Shown one piece after another: positions 1 to 11,128 of a stretch of DNA of 64,000 nucleotides. The stretch lies in NCBI RefSeq assembly GCF_000417875.1, contig NW_006920869.1, positions 1,295,759 through 1,359,758 on the forward strand. The letters run 5' to 3'. The first letter of the stretch is position 1, and the number at the start of each line of letters is the position of its first letter. The notes beneath the pieces are model-generated. The model was not told where the DNA came from, searched no databases, and saw nothing but the letters and a program-made list of their open reading frames with translations. Made by a program: the position numbers and the translations under genes. This stretch comes from Pseudozyma flocculosa PF-1 (lineage: Eukaryota > Basidiomycota > Ustilaginomycetes > Ustilaginales > Ustilaginaceae).

Positions 1-64
1 GCGGAAGCGTCAGCGGCAATCGCAAAGAGAAGAGGCAGGTTGCACTCGTCAATCGACCACGCAC

Positions 65-582
65 TTGAACATGACCTGCTGCCTGGTCAGCAAGCTGGTC
101 TCCCTCCATGCGGGGAAGGCGGCCTCGGCGTTGGCAACAGCCGCATCGAACTCGGAAGCGGTCGTCAGGGGCACCTTGGATAGAAGGGCTTGGGTCGACT
201 GTGCGGGCAAAGGTACAGGCGGGCGAGGGGCGGGTGGTCAGGATGGCGATGCAGCAATCGACCTGGAAATTATCCTAGGTGTACCCACGGGGTCGTTGAC
301 GTCGAGCCACTGGGACGTCTTGCTGTCGACAAACTGGCCGTCGACGTAGTTCTTTGTGGTGCCGCCAAACATGCTGACGCCCTTCCACTTGGACTCGACA
401 TCCTTTGCCTTGGAGAGGGCGAGCGGGCTGAGCTGCGCCGCTGCAGCGCCGCCAGCGTGGGAGCTGGTGGCGGTGGCGGGCTGGGCGAGCCTGGCCGAAG
501 CCGACGAGGTGAGGGACCGGCTGGCAAGGCCGAAGGTGGACCTCGAGGCGCGGCTCGAGAGCGAGAGGGTCGACTGCAACAT
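65..582 (-). CDS. Methylmalonate-semialdehyde dehydrogenase, mitochondrial (5' part)
   Basis: N-terminal part of a CoA-acylating aldehyde dehydrogenase of the ALDH6 family, which converts methylmalonate semialdehyde to propionyl-CoA in valine and pyrimidine breakdown in mitochondria. Exon 1 is 582-289 and starts with an Arg/Ser-rich presequence typical of mitochondrial import. It then carries the family start 'KNYVDGQFVDSK...WLDVNDP'. After a 90-nt intron (199-288, donor GTGGGT, acceptor CAG), exon 2 (198-65) continues with 'STQALLSKVPLTT' and 'AAFPAWRETSLLTRQQVMFK', the usual ALDH6 order. A donor GTGCGT at 64 opens a second intron that leaves the window, so the catalytic domain (Cys, Glu, NAD site) lies off the left edge. 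The family call is firm; substrate specificity rests on the N-terminal match only. Confidence 0.88.
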
Positions 583-955
583 GATGGGGTGGAGCCGGGG
601 GGGTGTTGGATGCGATGGTGGTGGTTTGAACGAAGGCCGGGAGGCGGGCTAGCTGCGTACTAACTGTATCTGGGCCGGTCTCGTCACTTCTCGTTCTTCT
701 CGCCGAGGCAGTAGAGAGAAGTGTGGGGAAACAGGCCAGGTCCAGGCCGGGTGGCTGTGACGAGGAGCGCAGGCAGCAGGCTGACTGGCTTCGGCCCAAG
801 GCTGTCGGCCGTCGCCCCCCGGACTAGCGGCCATATCGGCTCGTCCGGTCCAACAGCAGCCGCAGCCGCCGTGCGTAGGGATGCGGGCAGCGGCCGAAAC
901 CAACGCAGCGAGCGCGGCGGCCCCGTTCCCGTCCTCCTCTCTCCTCCCTCCTCTC

Positions 956-997
<42 letters not shown>

Positions 998-1560
998 GCG
1001 CGTGCGTGCGGGGGCCCCGGCGTCAGCTGCAGGCAGGCAGGCAGGCCCAGCGCGGGCGCCGGCAAAGAGGCCGAAGAAATGCGGCTTTATCCCGAGGGCC
1101 CGCCTGGCCCTCGATGTCCCTTCTTGCCGGCCTGACCTGGCCTGGCCTAGGCCTGCCAGTCTGGGAAGCCCTTCACGTGGATCGGGTCGTCGCGCTCGCC
1201 GGATCCGCCTGACCTGGCCTGGCCTCGCCTCACTGCGGGAAAAAAAGCGTCGGCGGCGGCGGCGTGTTGTTTTGCGGATGTGGAGCAGGCAACAACGAGG
1301 CAAAGGGCGGCAGCTGCATCCAAAGCATCCCACCTTGCTTGCTTCTCACCCCTTCAGCACCTGCGCCGACCATCCCGAACTCTTTCCTATCACCCTTCGC
1401 CCCCGACCTAGAGCAAAGCTGTCTTCCAGCTCATATACCCGGACCGCAAGACCGATCGATACCCCGCCTCGTAGACACCTGGATTCTCACCGCGTCGACA
1501 ATCACGCCGGTATTAACCCTGGCCACCTAGACATCGCGCTCGCGGTCCTCATTCAATCAC
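583..1560. promoter_or_regulatory. Divergent intergenic region between ALDH6 and Mif2 genes
   Basis: About 1 kb separating two divergently transcribed genes. It holds a (CT)n microsatellite at about 951-995 and several GGCCT-type repeats near 1137-1225. Such CT tracts are common in fungal promoters and 5' UTRs. I see no convincing gene here; the open frames are in GC-rich low-complexity sequence without recognisable protein. Confidence 0.55.
951..995. repeat. (CT)n dinucleotide microsatellite
   Basis: Nearly perfect CT repeat of about 45 bp with one A interruption at 961, in the divergent promoter between the ALDH6 and Mif2 genes. Confidence 0.9.
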
Positions 1561-4078
1561 ATGCCACCCTCCCAGGCTTCCCGGCGCTTCCATGGCGCCG
1601 GGGTGGGCTCGCGCACCGGCCTGCGCCTCTCTGCGGTTGCGCGCGACGAGGATGGCTTCGAAAACCTCGATGACTTCTACAAGGCCAGCCAGCGGGCGAT
1701 GGACCAGGGACAGGCCTCCGACGAAAACGACGATGAGGAGAGCTACGTAGAAGACAGCCGGGCCGGCGACACCCTCGGCGACCTGACTCGATCCACCGTC
1801 AGGGGTGGCAGAGCCCGACAGAGCCTCGCGAGCGGCAAGGGCATCGGCAGCAGCAGCATGGACCTCGAGAGCAGCATGGCCCCCTCTCCTCGCTCCGCGA
1901 TACGCAGGTCGTACGGATCCAACCGTGCGGCAGCGACAGAGTCCGACGTAAACTACGATGAGATCCCAGGCTCCACTTCAAGATCCCGCATCGGTGCGGC
2001 GCGCGCCAATGGCGGTTCGCGTCCTTCGGTGGCAACAAGCCGGAACGCAGACCCAAACGGCTACGACGACGACGCCGGCGACGACCAGGACGACGAAGAG
2101 ATCGCCGACGTCTCTGGCGGCAGCCGAGCTTTCGATTTCAGCGGCATGGGCGGCGAGGAGTATGCTGCAATGGAGAGCGGGCCGGAGGAAGAGGAGGATG
2201 AGGAGGTGGTGCTTCCGCGGGCTTCTGACAAAAGGCGAGCACCGGCTGCCGGCCTCGCGGCGCGGAAAGCAGCCAGTCAGAAGAAGGCCGCCCCGCAGAG
2301 TACGAGGCCGGCCTACGTCGACTCCGACGAGGGTGCCGATGGCATGGCTGAGTCCGCCGAGGTGGAGAGCGAGCTGCTCGCCGACCCAGCGAGCCCAGAC
2401 GCAAGCCTCTCTGACCGGCAGGTGGAGTCGGTCGAGCGCGACGTGGGCCCGTCAGCACTGAGAAGCACTACAGCAGGAAGGGCGGAAAAGGCTGCAGCTG
2501 CACAAAAGCCGACAAAGGCAAAGGCAAAAGTCGGCCGGCCAAAGAAGTCGTCGACGACGGCCACAAACACAAAGAAGCGAAAGGCGGCGACGCAGCGGCA
2601 CTCGGACGAGTCGGAGGCTGGGTCCGACGCCGAAGAGCCGCAGCATGGAAACCGCATCCGGGTCGACAAGGCGCGGCTAACCTCAAGCCAGCCCGCTTAC
2701 TCGCAGACGGTGGTGGTGGAGAAGGTCGATCGACGGTCCGAGCGGGCCGGTAGCATCAACCTCGACGGCGTGCGGAGATCGACGAGGCAGCGATTCAAGC
2801 CCGTCGACTACTGGCGCGGCGAGCGGATTGTCTACGGCCGACCGAGCCTGCCAGCAGGCATGACTGCCGAGGACCTGCGCGCGCAGATGCTAGGCGACGA
2901 GCGGTACTCGGCGCCCGTGCCCGTGGTCAAGGAGATCATCCGCTTCGAGCGGAAACCTGGCGACCCGACCTTTGCCGGCATGGGCAAGCGACCCAAGGCC
3001 AAGAAAAAGGCCGGCAGGGAGCCAGCCCGAAAACGGGCAAGGACACCGGGCAGCGACGACGACGACGACGACGACTCGATGGACGGGCCAGATCCGACGG
3101 CGAGGACCGTGCACCCCGAGGCCGGATGGGACCGCAACCTGACCTCGCTCGGCGCCGTAATGGATCCCGAGACGGGCCAGGAGGTCGAGATACGTGAGTA
3201 TGCCTGCTCGCAACGCTCGAGACGGGCTAAGTTACGACCTTTGAATTGCCGATCGATGGCTGACGATATGTGTCGCATCGTTTCCTGCCTCTGCGCTCCA
3301 CGCCGTGCAGCCGTTTCTTTTGCGGACCACATGGTCAAGTACAAGGACACCTACGGCGGCTTTCAATTCTTCAAGGCGTTCAGTATTCAGTCGGAGATGG
3401 CGGGCGGGCGGATGCGCATCATGCCGGGCGCCAGCAAGGCGACCAAGTCGAGCAGGAACAACCACTACGTGAGCATGCGGTGGCGACGGCGGTGTCCCTG
3501 CTTGATGACGAGGTCGGGGCTTGCTGGCTGACTGCGTCCGTCCTGTCCTTTTCTCGACGCCGCCCGACGATTGCAGTTCTTCTTCGTCTTTGAAGGAGCC
3601 GTCAACGTCCAGATCCACCGGCGGCAGTTTACCCTGTGCCCCGGCGGCATCTTTTACGTGCCCGCAGGTGAGTCGCGCTTCGCTCGAGGAGGCATGCATC
3701 GCCAGCGGACGCAGACGCCCAGACTGATCGCCTCGCTCGGCACCTCACGTCGTCGACGTCCGACGCGCACGCGCTACAGGCAACACCTACTCGATCACCA
3801 ACATCTGCCAGAGGGAGGTGCACATCGCGTTTGCGCAGATGCGCAAGGCCGACTTTGACGCAGAGCATCTGGGTAACCTCACCGAGGCGGGCGAGTTTAC
3901 GCAGGCCCTCATCGGATCCCAGAGCATGGCGAGGCCCGCCAGGTATGCCGCAGCTGCCGACGAGACCGCGTCTGCAGACGACACCGCCGACACCACGCCC
4001 GGTCGCGGGGCCAGCGGCGCTCGCACAGGGGCCCGCGGCCGTGGCCGTGGCCGAGGAAGAGGAAGAGGCAGGGCCTGA
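1561..4078 (+). CDS. MIF2: Inner kinetochore protein Mif2 / CENP-C
   Basis: CENP-C homologue, the protein that binds the CENP-A nucleosome and anchors the kinetochore. Exons are 1561-3193, 3311-3468, 3577-3667 and 3780-4078, giving 726 aa with phases 1, 0 and 1 that all match. The N-terminus has the Mif2 N-terminal signature ('GVGSRTGL', 'RDEDGFENLDDFY'). A long acidic, disordered middle follows. The CENP-C motif lies at about residues 405-428 ('RRSTRQRFKPVDYWRGER'), with the conserved Arg and aromatic residues that contact the CENP-A tail and H2A/H2B. An Asp run lies near residue 500. The C-terminal cupin dimerisation domain is spread over exons 2-4 ('FFFVFEGAVNVQIH', 'GGIFYVPAGNTYSITN'). 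The last residues form an RG-repeat tail not usual for the family. ATG 1561 is chosen because the Mif2 N-terminal motif follows at once. Confidence 0.93.
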
Positions 4079-4669
4079 TTCGGCCAGTTGACGAGACACC
4101 CCGCTTTGCCCATCCATGAGCTTTGCCTCTGCCCCACCCCGCCTCTGTAACAGTAACTTAGATTTACATACACTCCGTCACGCATCGTGTGCTCCCCAGC
4201 GCAGTATGGGCACTCAGCCCTGCCTCGCATATACTCCTTTTTCGACCTGCTTTCGGGAGGGTGCCGCCCTCGATCCGTAATTCTCTCAGGGGATTCGAGG
4301 CCGTTTTTTCAGTGTTCAGGATGATTCGTAGAACGCAGCACTACTTCCTTTTGGGGAGAGTCGAGAATCGGTGACCTGTCAGCACCTCGTGAGCGATTCG
4401 GGAGGTCCATGTTGGCGCTTGAGGGCTGAGGCGCAACACTCTGTGTGTCCCCAACGCTCACGGTTCGCGCAGTCTCACCAACGCTGGCTCCAGCACATCC
4501 CGAAGTGCACGGCAGGCCTCCCAAGAGGTTGCTAGTTGGCAGGATTCCCGAAGCAGGGGCGTCACGAACCCGAATCTCCACCCTCCCGAACAGCGCGTCG
4601 GAAAAGAAAAATGCTCGCTCTCACGCGTCAAAACATATGTACGCAATATTTCCGATCCTGAAAACAACA
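4079..4669. other. Intergenic stretch between Mif2 and tRNA-Tyr
   Basis: Presumed 3' UTR and terminator of the Mif2 gene, then unremarkable sequence up to the tRNA. No coding signal was recognised. Confidence 0.5.
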
Positions 4670-4776
4670 CCGAGCTTAGCTCAGTTGGGAGAGCGACGGT
4701 TTGTAAGCGTTGGAACCGCTTGAGTTCCTTGAAGAAAGTGCACCGTAGGTCGCCGGTTCGACTCCGGCAGCTCGGA
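4670..4776 (+). tRNA. tRNA-Tyr (anticodon GTA) with intron
   Basis: Full cloverleaf. The acceptor stem 4670-4676 pairs perfectly with 4769-4775 (CCGAGCT/AGCTCGG), with discriminator A at 4776. The D stem is GCTC/GAGC at 4679-4682 and 4691-4694. The anticodon stem is ACGGT (4696-4700) with ACCGT (4742-4746). The anticodon GTA is at 4703-4705. The T stem is GCCGG/CCGGC around loop TTCGACT. A 34-nt intron (4707-4740) sits one base after the anticodon, the standard nuclear position; the mature tRNA is 73 nt. Box A is at 4677-4688 and box B at 4755-4765. A TTTTT run at 4782-4786 is the likely Pol III terminator. Confidence 0.95.
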
Positions 4777-4781
4777 TTGTG

Positions 4782-4786
4782 TTTTT
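4782..4786 (+). terminator. Pol III oligo-T terminator of tRNA-Tyr
   Basis: Five consecutive T residues six bases after the discriminator base of the tRNA, the usual RNA polymerase III stop signal. Confidence 0.7.
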
Positions 4787-5282
4787 CCAGCATCGCTGGG
4801 GATGAGGAAGGGAGGGCGAGCGCGGTGAAGCGATGCTCTTTTTTCTTTTTCATGGCCAGGCGGGCGGCGATCCTCTTGCATGGTGCTTGATTGCCGCGAC
4901 AGCCGGGCTGGGCTGCCTCTTGCCTGCGGTGGAAGCGGCGCCTCGACGTTCGGGGATAAGCAACCAGGCAGGCAGGCAGGCGAGCTACTGTAGCAAGCAA
5001 GCAGGCCGGAGCCTCGGATGGTTGGTTCCGGCAGCAAGCTCTCCTCGGCGGAGGCGACCGTGACACGAGAGGCAGCGGGTGCGGCGAGCTGCGGACCATG
5101 TCAACGCAAGGCCTGGCACAGCTACTGTAGCTGCCTCAGTGTGTCTGCCGTACCCCACCGTCGAGGGACAGTGGCACCGTCGTGCGCGCCATGCCTGCTA
5201 GCGCGGCTGCCCCCACCCGCAACCGTCGGGTGTTGTCCTTTCAACAGATCAATTCGACTCGGCGCCGCAGCGCTGCAGCAAA

Positions 5283-5283
<1 letters not shown>

Positions 5284-5317
<34 letters not shown>
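5284..5317. repeat. (CGT)n trinucleotide microsatellite
   Basis: Eleven uninterrupted TCG/CGT units in non-coding DNA. Confidence 0.9.
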
Positions 5318-6462
5318 AGGTCTTCTGTCACGCGGACAACAATGCGATGCTGCTCATACGAACATACAGCAGTACAGAATAGCTTTTGGGGGGTCCAATG
5401 AGGACCGCAATGGAGATGCCGGTCAGATCGAGAGGAGCGGAGCGCGAATACGGACGGACTGGCGCTCGTTGACAGGCGGTGGCGATCCAAGCGAAGGAAC
5501 AACGTTCGCTCAGCCTGAGCAGCAGACAGGAGGAGCCATGGCAACCTTTCGATTCGCTCTTCGTTTGGTTCTGCATGTGTACACGGCAATAGGCACAAAA
5601 GCACGGCTTCCCACATCCCCAAGCTTTGTCCCGCCAACGCCACAGTCCAACGTGTCCGAGGGATATCCTTTGGCGCCGAGCAGATCGACCCACTGCGCTT
5701 CTATTCAAACAGCCGGAGATCCTCGCTCGTCAGGAGGAGGTCGGGAGTCACTGCCCCCTGAGGGTAGCCTGCCATCCGGCATCCGAAGTGAGTAGTTCGC
5801 CGCTGCGGCGTACGGTGTCAGTCAGAGTCACATCCACACCTGCTGCCGCCGGTGCCTGGAAGCACCACCGTGCGTGTGTCGACTTTCCGGGGTCGCCGAG
5901 GATGTCGCAACCCACCGGGCCCACTTCCGAATTCGGCCGTGGTCAGCAGCGGTAGGGTGCTTGCTGTCCGCGGCCACCCACGCATGCACGCTGCGCCGTT
6001 GCGTGGGTCGGTTCCCCGGTACGGCACTACTGCTAGCTCGACGCTAAGCTAGAGAGATACTCTAATCGCGCAGCGCCGGACGGGCGGTAGGGCGGCGGCA
6101 GATTCTGATGGCAGATCGCGATGCGACTCGGTTCATGGCCTACCGAACCGCCGTGTCTTCCAGTTCCTCGACGTTGTCGGTTTCGGCCAACCGTGCGAAC
6201 GCAATAACAAAGGCAAGGACGAGGGGGCCTGAGGGCATGACCGTGTGCGTTTGCCGTCGATCGGCCTTGCGCCATAGATACCACCGGCGCGCCCGGCCCG
6301 CGCACGCGTTGGCGGTGCTACCGTCCCCAAGTACCGTCCCACTGGTAGCCAGCGGGGCTGCAGCTAAGCTTGGCGGCGGTGTGGCTGTTCGGGGCTGAAC
6401 AAGAGCGATGATGACCGAGAGCTAACCGCAGCTCTGTCCCGCCGGCTCAGGCGGCGAGCTTC

Positions 6463-6469
6463 TATAAAG
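6463..6469 (+). promoter_or_regulatory. TATA box of the catalase gene
   Basis: TATAAAG about 110 bp before the catalase ATG at 6579. Other putative TATA boxes in the window lie at similar distances from their start codons. Confidence 0.55.
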
Positions 6470-6578
6470 CACCACCTGTACCGAGCCTCAATAGGACGAC
6501 AGAAGCCCATCACCTTCCCCCTCCCTCCAACGCTCCCAGGCACCCTTCCTTCCCCATCCGCCGGACGAATCAAACACC

Positions 6579-8785
6579 ATGAAGCTGTCAGCTTCGTTTG
6601 CCAGCCTCGCGGCGATGCTGGCCGTCGCCGCCACGGCCGTCACCGCGTTCCCCGAGTACGCCAAGCGCGCCGCGCCCGGCGGCGACTCCGACTTCTTCCA
6701 GGGCGGACGCCTCAAGGAGAGCCAGGCGTTCAACAACGCCTCGCAGATGCCCTTCTACACCACCGAGAACGGCGCCCCTTACTTCCAGCCGCACGGCGCC
6801 CAGCGCGCCGGCCCCAACGGCCCGCTCCTCCTCCAGGACACGCACCTCCTCGACACACTCGCCCACTTTGTCCGCGAGCGCATCCCCGAGCGCATCGTCC
6901 ACGCCCGCGCCTCGGGCGCCCACGGCGTGTTTGAGGTCACCACCGACGCCGCCTCCAAGTACTCGATGGCAGACGTCTTCAAGAAGGGCACAAAGAGCTC
7001 CGTCACCATGCGCATCTCGACCGTCGGCGGCGGGCGCGGCTCCGCCGACACCGCCCGCGACCCCCGAGGCGTGGCCATCAAGATCCGTACCAAGTCTGGC
7101 ATCCTTGACTGGGTATTCAATAACACTCCTGTCTTCTTGTGAGTCCCCGCCGACGCTTGATGTTGTTGGATTGTCAGGATGGACACGCTGCGACGGCGAG
7201 GGATGGTACTGACGCGTAGAAATCGGGGCGCGTATACTCTCTCCCACTCCAGCATTCGGGATCCTCTGAAGGTCAGTCTTGCTGTGTAGATGGTCGACAA
7301 AGTACTGGCTATGAACTCGCAGCCCCCGTGAAACCACACTGACATCGACATCCATGATCTCCTTAACAGTTCCCGACGTTTATCCACACCCAGAAGACGG
7401 ACCCGGCCACCAACACGCGCCGGTGGGACGACTTCTTCGCCTGGCCGGGCCAGTTCCCCGAGAGCCTGCTGCAGTTCCTGCGCCTGTTCAGCGACCTCGG
7501 CACCCCCAAGGGCGTGCGTGGTATGGACGCGTGGTCCGGCCACACCTACCGCCTGGTGCAGTCGGACGGCTCCTGGGTCTACGCCAAGGTCAAGCTGACC
7601 TCGAACCAGGGCATCCACAACTTCACCGCCGCCGAGGCCGCCGCCGTCGCCGGTCAGAACGACGCGTGGGCCACCCAGGACCTGTACGACGCCATCGAGA
7701 ACGGCAACTACCCCTCGTGGACCGTCGGCATCGCCGTCAAGACGGCCGAGGAGGCCGCAAAGTACCGCTACGACGTCCTCGACCTCACCAAGGACTGGCC
7801 CGACGCAAAGTACGAAGAGGTCGGCAAGATCACCCTCAACCAGAACCCGCAAAACTACTTTGCCGAGATCGAGCAGGCCCACTTCTCGCCGTCGAACATG
7901 GTCGAGGGCTGGGCGGCTTCGGCCGACCCGGTGCTGCAGTCGCGCCTCTTTTCGTACAACGACGCTGGACGACACCGCCTCGGACCCAACTACCTCGACA
8001 TCCCCGTCAACTGCCCGCTCTCGTCGGTCGCCAACTTTGACCGCGACGGCGTGAGCTCGGTGCACGGCAACCAGGGCCACCGACCCAACTACCCCTCGAT
8101 CCTGGACAAGCTCAAGGTGCTCGACCGTCCCAAGACGGTCATCGAGGACAAGCTCGAGGGCTCGACGGTGCACTACGAGTCCAAGATCAACCCGGACATT
8201 GACTACGAGCAGCCCCGTCAGTTCTACGAGCAGCAGCTCACCCAGAGCGACCGCGACAACCTGCACAGCAACTTTGCCGGCGCCATGGCCAACGTCAAGG
8301 CGTCGATCATCATCGACAACCTCATGGCCCAGTTCCAGAAGATCTCGCCCAAGCTCGCCGCCGGCGTCCAGGCCGAGCTGCAAAAGGCAAAGGCAAAGGG
8401 CAGCGCCGTCCCCACCCCCGGTGCCAACTTCCAGGACTCGACCGCCGACGACTCTTACACCAAGGCCGCTGCACAGCCCGCGACCAAGGATGCCTCGACC
8501 AAGGACGCTTCGACCGAAGATGCCTCGGCCAAGGATGCCTCGACCTGGCACGCCTCCACCAAGGACGCCGAGCCCGCTCATGCGCAGACCAACGGCTCGG
8601 CCGGCAAGACCGAGCAGGGCAGCACTGCCAACCAGCCGACCGAACAGGCTCAGCCCGGGTCCAAGGTCGGCCTCAGCGCCGTCCGCCCCGGATCCAACGA
8701 CCAGGGCGCCAAGGAGCAGCAGCCTGCCGGCGCCGCCCCCGCCAAGCGTCAGCTCAAGAAGCGTGTCCTCTACCAGCGCCGCTGA
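6579..8785 (+). CDS. Secreted haem catalase
   Basis: Monofunctional haem catalase (2 H2O2 to O2 and water), predicted to leave the cell. Exons are 6579-7138, a 19-nt exon 7253-7271, and 7370-8785 (664 aa). Residues 1-23 are a signal peptide, and the Lys-Arg at about 29-30 looks like a Kex2 pro-site. His108 in 'IVHARASGAHG' is the distal catalytic His. The Asn region is 'NNTPVFFIRDPLKFPTFIH', split by both introns. Tyr389 in 'RLFSYND...HRLGPNY' is the haem ligand. The catalase fold ends near residue 600. The tail beyond is low complexity, with about six KDAST-like repeats and a basic end. Small-subunit catalases end near 500 residues and large ones near 700 with a flavodoxin-like domain. This protein has neither ending in standard form. 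A role in detoxifying host or environmental peroxide is inferred from secretion. Confidence 0.93.
8479..8577 (+). repeat. In-frame KDAST-type pentapeptide repeats in the catalase tail
   Basis: Degenerate 15-bp units encode consecutive TKDAS / TEDAS / AKDAS / TWHAS / TKDAE pentapeptides at the C-terminal end of the catalase reading frame. Confidence 0.8.
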
Positions 8786-9348
8786 GCACCCCTGCGCTGC
8801 GACGACGCCGTCCCTCGGCAGTCCCTCTGTAGCTGCACTCCTTTCACCCACCCTGTCCCTTACCGTAGTCACACCCTAGCCTGTGATCCTTCCTTTTCAA
8901 ACCTGTTGAGCGCCGCTCGTCTCCAACTGCGGTGTCCCTGGGCAATCAAAGCAGTAAAGTCCTCCTTTTTGGCAGTGTGATATGGCTCCGTGATATGGCT
9001 CCGTGACCCTGGCGACACCTTCGTCGAATGGCCATGCACGCACGGGCTGGCAAGGGTTGAGTTGCCGTAACACCGTTTTGAGGCGACCTAGAACCGCTAC
9101 AGATGCCATTCTGTAGAAACACTCTCTAATGGGCAGCCAAGGAGCGCAGCCCACCTGCTATGAACGGCGACGAGGGTCTCTCTCAGCATGTCATTCACGA
9201 GCCTCTTGGCCACACGCTGTTCGACCTCAATCCTTTCAAGACTCGGATGTTCGTGGAATGCATTGCTGATCGATCGTGATTGGGACGGGACATGCAAGAC
9301 AGAGCAGAGGCAGAGTTCGTGTTTTCGTTTCGTCGCGAGATACGTCCA
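8786..9348. other. Convergent intergenic region, catalase / sugar transporter
   Basis: 3' ends of two converging genes. It holds a perfect tandem duplication of a 13-bp unit (8977-8989 and 8990-9002). No gene was seen. Confidence 0.5.
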
Positions 9349-11128
9349 CTATGCCTGCGAGTCGGCATCGGTAACGCTGTCGACCCTCGTTGGCGTGGCG
9401 TCGGTGCCCTTCTTCTTGTCGGCGTCGTCGACGGGCGAGCCGACGGAGCCGGTGCCGTCCTCGGCAAGGTCGGCGGACCTCTCGTAGCGCAGTCGCTCCT
9501 GCGACGTCTCGTACGTGCGCCACTGCCGCGTCGCGACGCGCTTCTCCTGCATCTCGCTGATCTCCTCGAGGCTTCTGCCCCGCGTCTCCGGGATGAAGAA
9601 GAAGACGAACGCCATGGCGATGAGCGTGCCGCAGCCGTAGATCCAGCCGATTTGCGCACCGAGCCCGGCGTTGTCGAAGAGGTACGGCAGGGTGAAAGTG
9701 ACCGCCCAGGCCGTGATCCAGAAGCATGTCGTGCCGATCGACATGATCTTGCTCCTGTTGCGGCCTGTTCCGAGCTCAGAGGCGCAGACCCAGGCCAAAG
9801 GGCCCCAAGCAAGGTTGAAAGCGAAAACGTATACGCAGATCATCGCGGCGATAGTACGGCCTTCGGCGACGGTGATAACCCCAGGATAGGGGAGCGTCTG
9901 TCCGGAGGGGGGCAGGCCCTTGGTGCCGATGCCGGCGACGACGAAGAGCGACATGAACATAGGCACCGAGGTCCACAGGAGGAGTGGGCGGCGGCCAAAG
10001 TTCTGCACCAACGGGAACGAGACGAGGACGCCGACGACCTCGATGACGGTGACGATGATCGACATGAGGAACGAGTTGGTGAGGCCGACCGAGGCGAAGA
10101 AGACGGTCGAGTAGGAAAAGATGAACTGGACGCCGCCGATCTGCTGCGAGATGAGGATGCCGACGACGCAGATGAACTTGCGCAGCTCGACGCCCTGGAA
10201 GAGGGCGCCCCAGCCACCGGCGCCGTTGAGGTCGATCTCGTCCTGTCGTGCCTGTCGGAAGCTGTCGTACTCGAACTGAATGACGTCGCCGCGCACCGAC
10301 TCGTCCTGGCCCCTGTTGATCTTGTGGAGCGATGCAAGGGCCTTCTCGTCCTTGTTCTTGCTGATCAGCCACCGGGGAGACTCTGGCAGCATGAAGAGAC
10401 CACCGACGAGGATGGCGACAAAGAAGAGGTTGCAGATGATGGGCGTGCGGTACGACCAGGCCGAGTCGATGTCCTTGGAGCCCTGAGGGATGACAGCGCC
10501 GATGACCTGGCCGATGGCGAGCATGAGCTGCCACGACGATACGATGGGGCCGCGGATGGCCGTAGGCGCGACCTCAGAGAGATAGAGCGGAGTGGCGTTG
10601 GAGATGATACCGACACCGCTGCCGAGGACAAGGCGGCCAACGGTGAGCAGCGGCTTGGAGCCGGCAACGATGAGCTGGAGGACGATGCCGATGACCAGGA
10701 GGATGCCAGCCATGCCGAGGCCGCCGCGACGCCCTGCAAAGTCGCCGAGCGGACCAGCGATGAGGGCACCGATGACCTCGCCGGCCTGGATGATTGAGGC
10801 GTAGAGGGACTGGTCGCTCGAAGAGATGATCCAGACGCCATCGGCGTTCTGCTGTCCATAGTCGAGCTTGAACCTGTCCATCTCGAGGATGCCGGTGAAG
10901 TAGGTGCCGTCTAACGTGCGGAGGGCGAGCGAGGGAGACGAGACATCAGCACAGCGCCCGGTGCGTGAAGCGGCCGCGCAACGCAAGCGACTTACCATAA
11001 CCGTAGAGGACGGCGCCGACGACGGCGATGGCGCAGTAAAAGACGGGGCGAGCGTTGGCCTTGGAAAAGATCTTGGTCTCTCCCAGGACGCCGCCCTGGG
11101 GAGAGCTGAAGTTGACGGCACCTCCCAT
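9349..11128 (-). CDS. MFS sugar transporter (12-TM, sugar porter family)
   Basis: Plasma-membrane sugar permease of the major facilitator superfamily. Exon 1 is 11128-10996 and exon 2 is 10910-9349, with an 85-nt intron (donor GTAAGT, acceptor TTAG), giving 564 aa. The splice restores 'YGYDGTYFTGI', the expected TM1 sequence. Family motifs are 'GDFAGRRGG' after TM2, 'LPESPRWLISK' in the central loop, 'QQIGGVQFIF' in TM7 and 'PETRGRSLEEI' at the end of TM12. The C-terminal tail is hydrophilic. The start at 11128 is the first ATG, followed by a short cytosolic N-terminus. The substrate (hexose, disaccharide or polyol) cannot be read from the motifs. Confidence 0.92.

Larger units (their letters stand above)
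4787..6578. other. Gene-poor intergenic region upstream of the catalase gene
   Basis: About 1.8 kb with no supportable gene; all open frames are short, overlapping and of repetitive composition. It holds a GTC/CGT trinucleotide microsatellite (5284-5317) and two copies of the palindrome GCTACTGTAGC (4984-4994 and 5121-5131). The right end is the catalase promoter. Confidence 0.5.

Noticed and set aside
951..995. CT repeat as a mobile-element footprint
   Set aside because: Simple microsatellite without flanking duplications or terminal repeats.
4458..5099. Minus-strand frame across the tRNA-Tyr gene
   Set aside because: It runs straight through a tRNA with perfect secondary structure and is not protein-like.
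6779..8872. 697-codon open frame antisense to the catalase gene
   Set aside because: It is a mirror effect of GC-rich codon use in the catalase gene; composition is Val/Gly/Leu/Arg-rich with no domain, and the sense strand has a clear catalase.
9280..10797. 505-codon plus-strand frame opposite the sugar transporter
   Set aside because: Low-complexity Asp/Arg/Ala composition without motifs; the transporter on the other strand is unambiguous.
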